Origin: Siphonodentalium dalli
Lineage: Eukaryota > Mollusca > Scaphopoda > Gadilida > Siphonodentaliidae
Length of the DNA: 64,000 nt
Assembly: GCA_032622095.1 (NCBI GenBank)
Contig: CP136065.1
Location: 65,277,031 to 65,341,030, forward strand
Direction of reading: 5' to 3'
Below the pieces are notes generated by a model that was not told the origin of the DNA, ran no database searches, and saw nothing but the letters and a program-made list of their open reading frames with translations. Each line of letters begins with the position of its first letter. Within the stretch, counting starts at the first letter, position 1. The position numbers and the translations under genes were made by a program. This document shows, piece by piece, positions 49,401 to 55,400 of this stretch.

Positions 49401-52400
49401 TTTTTAATGTGTTAAGCCAATGCATTCTCTTATATATGCGAGGCGACCTATGGTCGACTCGCATATATAAGAGAATGCATTGGCACAGGGCCATTCTGTT
49501 GGGTAAAGGGTTAATTCACAAATTCTAGCACGGGTGGCATGTAATCAGGGTTGGGGCTGGATCCAAATTTTCTCTTGCCAATTATTTTGCCAAATGAAAT
49601 TTTTTTGTGCCAGATTTCAAAATGGTTTGCCAAATTTAACTTAAGAAAATTCCCATTTGATAGATTTGTTGATTCGGTTTCCCGTTGCATTGTATGTAAG
49701 TCAGCACATGTAACAGATAATCCACATTGGATGACTTATTTTGACTAGATAGTTCACATCACAAAATATAAAATCCACTTGCCAAATTATTTGCCAACTG
49801 AAATTTTATTTTGCTAAATGGAAATATTTTTTGCCATTGACAATTTTGGCAAGTGGCAGCATGTACCCTGAATGTAATAAACACAGAAGGATATGTGTGT
49901 TAATGAGTTGGTCGAAAACTCAGGCCGCACCTCTCAATCTATCAACAAACCTGTTTACACACTTGTGTCGTTCTGTCGTTATGTCTTTGTCACTCATGAG
50001 ATATTTTTCTGTTTTCTCTCAAAAAAGATAGATATCATTTATCTTTACAGTTGTCTTGTATATTGGCGAGTTTTGACTAAATATCATTTATCTTTACAGT
50101 TAACTGGTGTACTGGCAAGGTTTAACTAGGTATCCTCTATATTTACAGTTAACTGGTATACTGGTGTACTGGCAAGTTTTGACTAAATATCATTTATCTT
50201 TACAGTTAACTGGTGTACTGGCGAGGTTTAACTAGATATCCTCTATCTTTACAGTTAACTGGTATACTGGTGTACTGGCGAGTTTTGACTAAATATCATC
50301 TATCTTTACAGTTAACTGGTGTACTGGCGAGGTTTAACTAGATATCCTCTATCTTTACAGTTGTCTGGTATACTGGCGAGGTTTGACTACTTTGTGTGTC
50401 CGATATCTTATGATGAAGTAAATGAGAGGCTTTCAATGGAATGCGAGAGGAATCCAGTGTTCGTGATTGAAGAATACAACCTCCCAGAAACCATGAAGAC
50501 ATTCTTTACAGTGGTAAGTTCATCTCCCAGATACCATTAAAATTCTTTAGAGTGGTAAGTTGTGAGAAAATGATAAATGTGGCGACTGCAAAGGGAGTCA
50601 TAAATCAGGTGCTAGCAACTGATGATGCTCTTCGGTGTCATTTCATTATTTTCCAAAAGATGGGTAGCTTTTTTAACTGTTCCAAATTCTCGAACTTTAC
50701 AAAGCAAAGTTTTTAGCTATTGACGTCCGTCGTCCATGCGTGAATCTGTGCGTGTGTCAACAATCTCCTTCAGCATGCCGTACAGGCAGCATCCAATCTT
50801 CACCAAACTTCATATGTAGCTTCAGGGTGACCTATAGATGGGAGCTATCAAATATTTCCAAATATCGATGAAAAACATGGCCACCAGCAGCCATCTTGAA
50901 TTTCAAATTTGAATCCATCAGCACACCCTACAGCCCAGCCTGTATTTATAACACCGGATCATTTTTAGCTCATCTTTACAAAGTAAACCATGGGTTTAGT
51001 GCAGCGGCCAAACTGAAAAAGAGCTCTAGTTTTCAAGATACCCCTACCCACGGTAGAACAAGTTGAAACCAACTTTTTTTAAAAGGAGAAATGTATACTG
51101 TTGACGAAAATGATAGTGAAAAATAACTGAATTGGTGGTGGCAATTGTCAAATCGACGATCAACGATACCCACCAGTCACTTTTTCCAGAAATTAACGAT
51201 GTGGCTATATCCTAAACTATTTGCCAATATTGTTGGGGTTAAAATTACTATATCATACCATTCCTTTACTTGATATGAAAAAACTGTTGGTTAATTTAGA
51301 TTGTCCTGCCATTTGGAGCCTAAACATTTATTTTTTGCTGAAAAATCGCTCTATTTCACCAAAATATTATTATCTCACGGCGACGGACGTATCAATAAGC
51401 AACAGTATTTGTATATCATTGTATCTAATCAGCTCCAACGAAATTATATCTATATCATAGTATCCAATCAGCTCCAACTGTATTACATCCTCACTTTTCC
51501 CATATAGTCTCTCTCTCTCATAGACATTGTTTACCTCCTGATAGAACTACCCTATGTCCACAGCCCCAGTTAAAACTGAGAGCATATCCCTTGAGTTTGT
51601 GGTGTTTTCATGACTTAAAAAAGCGTATGTATCACATAAACAGTTAAAATTGCATTTTTGTTATTTGCCAGCCGCTTTTGTAAAGTGTCACATGCTGTCG
51701 GAAACCAATACAGCATTATATATCACATAGTGTCGGATAGAATAGCCATTCGACCACAACATATGTTGATATTGAGAGCATAATCCCTTCAGTACATAAT
51801 GTGTTCAAGACTTCAAATAGGGTAGGGTACATAACACAGTGAATATTTGCTAACCGCTTGTTATGAAGTGGCACACGTTGCAGACTTTCGGGAACCAACA
51901 CATGTGTATATCCTGATAAAAATTAACCTTTGTTCAGACCCTCGGTTAATATTGAGATCATATCATTTCAGCATGTGGCGTCTTCAAATAAAGGAGAGGG
52001 CCCTCAAAATTGTGCCTTTCTTATTTTCCAGCCACTTTTCGTTAAGTGCTCGTGCTTTCTGAACACATTCCATCTATATAAATGGTGTACGTCCTTATAC
52101 AACTCTCCATTGTCCATACACTCAGTCAGTCTGGATATTGTGTGTTCTAGTCTTCAAATTGGGTAGTGGGTAATACAAACAGAAAAAAAATCACATTATT
52201 TATTTTCCAGTCCCTTTTTGTAGTGCATGTCCCTGACTGTCGGGTACCAACCCATCTACAACAATTGTGTATTTCCTGATAGAATAGCCATTTGTCCAGA
52301 TCGTCCTTTGACATTGAGAGCTCATCCATTCAGTTCAATTGGGTTCAATGGTTTAGGGGTCCCTTATAATTCTCATTCATCGTTTGCCATCTGCTTTGTG

Positions 52401-55400
52401 TAAGGTGCCATTGCATCTTTCTGACAGAACATCCATTAGACCACAATCTCGGTTGATATTGATAGCATATGCCTTCGACTAGTGGTGTGATTAAGACTTC
52501 AAATATGTATTGGAGTCCCATAAGACAGTGAAAATTAGCCCTTTTCGAGTCTTTCGGGTACCATCTCATACATTACAGATTCGTATTTCCGGATAAAACT
52601 ACCATTTGTCCACGTCCTCATTTAACGCTGAGAGCATATTATTTGTTTAAGACTTCAAGTGGGATAGTGGGGTCCTCAAAACATAGAAACATTCGCCTTT
52701 CGTATTTGCCAGCCGCTTTTTTGTAAAGTTCCACAGGATTTGGGGGGAACCAAGCTACCCATATCAATTGATAATTCCGTGGTAACACTACCTGTCGTTC
52801 ACACACTCAGCTAAGTTTGAGAGCATATAACTTCAGCCCATTCTGTTTTCAAGATATTAAATGGGTTAAGGGGTTCCCCAAAAACTGAGTATTTGCCTGT
52901 CTCATTTGCCAACCGCTTTTTTAAGTGACCCAGACATTCAAGTACAATCCGTCCATAAAAGATGTGAATTTCTTGATATAGCGTCCATTTCTCTACACAC
53001 TCAGTTAATATTGGGAGCATATCCTTTCAGCTCATGGTGTGTTCAAGACTTCAAATGGGTGTGGTCTCAAAACAAAGAAAATTCACATTTCGTATTTGCC
53101 AGCCTCCTTTTATAAAGTGACCAAGGATTTCGGGAACCAAACCACCCATACGAATTGTATATAATCAATCCATGATAGCACTACCTATCGTTCACACACT
53201 CAGTTAATATTGAGAGCATATATACAGCTTCAGTTCAGTGTGTGCTCAAGAGTTCAACTGGGTTGTGGGTACCCAAAACAATGAGAATTCGTCTTTCTCG
53301 TTTTCTAGCCACTTTTTGCAAAGTGTCTCAGACATTCAGAAACTAACCCATCCATTACAGATATGTATTTCCTGAATTACCTACCATATGTCCACACCCT
53401 CAGTTAATATTGAGTGCGTATTCGTTCAATTCGTGGTGTGTTTGAGACTTTAAATGGGGTAGGGTGTTCAAAGAAAATTCAACTTTCGTATTTGCCAGCC
53501 ACCTTTTGTAAAGTACCCTAGGATTTTGGGAACCAAACTACCCATATAAATTGTATATTCCCTGCTAGCACTACCTTTCGTTCACTGTCAGTTAATAAGA
53601 GAATATATATTCGGCGCATGGTGTGTTCAAGAATTTAAATGGGCTTATAAAGGGGTCCCACAAAACAAAATATATTCGCCTTTGGCGTTTGCCATCCGAT
53701 TTTTCCTCAAAGGGTTTCGGGAACAAATTAACCCATCCATAAACATTGTGTATGTCCTGATATTTCTATCCTTTGTTCACATCCTCAGTCAATATTAAGA
53801 GCAAACCTTTCAGTTCGTGGTTTGTTCAACTTTAACACTTCAAGTCTTCAATTGTGCAGAGGGAGTCCTCAAAACATATGTCTGTCTTATTTATCAATCG
53901 CTTAATGTAAAGCGACACAGGCACAAGCCACCCATACAAATTATGTATTATCTTATAGCACTACCTTCTGGTCACACTCTCTGTAAATATAGAGAGCATA
54001 TAGCTTCAGTTTGTATTGTGTTCAAGACTTGAAATCGGGTAGAGTAATCTCGAAAAATAGAAAATTCGCCTTTCATATTCGCCACGCAGCCGCGTTTTTT
54101 AAAGTGCTACACTATTTCAGGAACCAACCCATCCATAAACATTGTTTATTTCCTTATATAACTATTCTTTGTACACACCTCAGTTAATAATGAGATCATA
54201 TTCATTCAGTTAGTGTGTTCAAGACTTCTAATAGTGTAGGGGGACCTCGAAGCATAGAACATATTTGAAATAACGTTTGCCACCTTGGTCAGACAAGTGT
54301 GAGATATAAAATACAATATCCATTGTTTCTATATATTGGTCCATTTAGATCAAGGGGTTCTAACAATCACTATGGCAGCAACAATGATTTTGTTCTGTAT
54401 ATGTTAGTCTATATTATGTGTTGTTTAGAACATATACTTTAGTTCTACAAGTCGCTATATATTAATATAAAATTACATGCATGCTATAAATAACATGTGT
54501 TGTTGTTGTAACTGGGGGTTTGGAAGCATGAGGACATCTTTAACCACGCTCGCAGTGTCTACGGATCAGGTTTTCATTACATAAATCATGATTTGATGCC
54601 CATTAGAATCATTTAGAAAAATTTGTCTTGTCGTTATCATAAATATGTATTTTTTGTACCAAAATGCGTTCAGGGGATCTGTACCTAAATCCAATATCTG
54701 GCAAACCATTCACAGTTTCTGTCAAATTCTTTCTACTTGTGATGTCCAGATCACTACTGAGCCATATGAATTATATAGGTGGTCATGTGTTGTTTATAAC
54801 AACTATTTTAGTACTATTAAATCGATGTTAATGCATGCAGAATTACCTGTTATCAATAAAATATGTTGTTGTTGTAATTGGGGATCTGGAAGCCTGAACA
54901 CATCTGTAATCAATTAAATGGTATCTCTGGACAAAACATTCAGTACAAGATTCATATTGGGTCCCATTAAGATCAATTAGAAAATGTTTGTAAAGTCCAG
55001 AAATGTGTTTGGGGGAGGGGTAGCTAAAATCCAGTATATCGCAAACCGTTCATAATTTCAGTTAACTTCTTTCTTCATATAGTTGTCAGATAACTACTAC
55101 ACCATATGGAGTAAATATTTCGGCATTATAGTAATATCTGTTTGAATGATAATGTTTGAAAAAAAAAATTTGTGTGAAAAAGAACGATTTTGCATATCAG
55201 CTAGAGATGTGGTATGATGTAGTAATTTTAACACCAACAATGTGGGCAAATAATTTAGGACATAGCCGCAGGGCTCGCTTTAACAAAATCGTTAATTTCT
55301 GGAAAAAGTGACTGGTGGGTATCGTTCATCGTCAATTTGACAATAGCCACCACCAATTCCGTTATTTTTCACTATCATTTTCGTCAACAGTATATATTTC

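Noticed and set aside
49298-49528. Frames encoding [15 protein letters not shown]-type peptides, seen repeatedly at 40-50 kb
   Set aside because: They are translations of the palindrome module and occur on both strands; hairpin symmetry, not coding, explains them.
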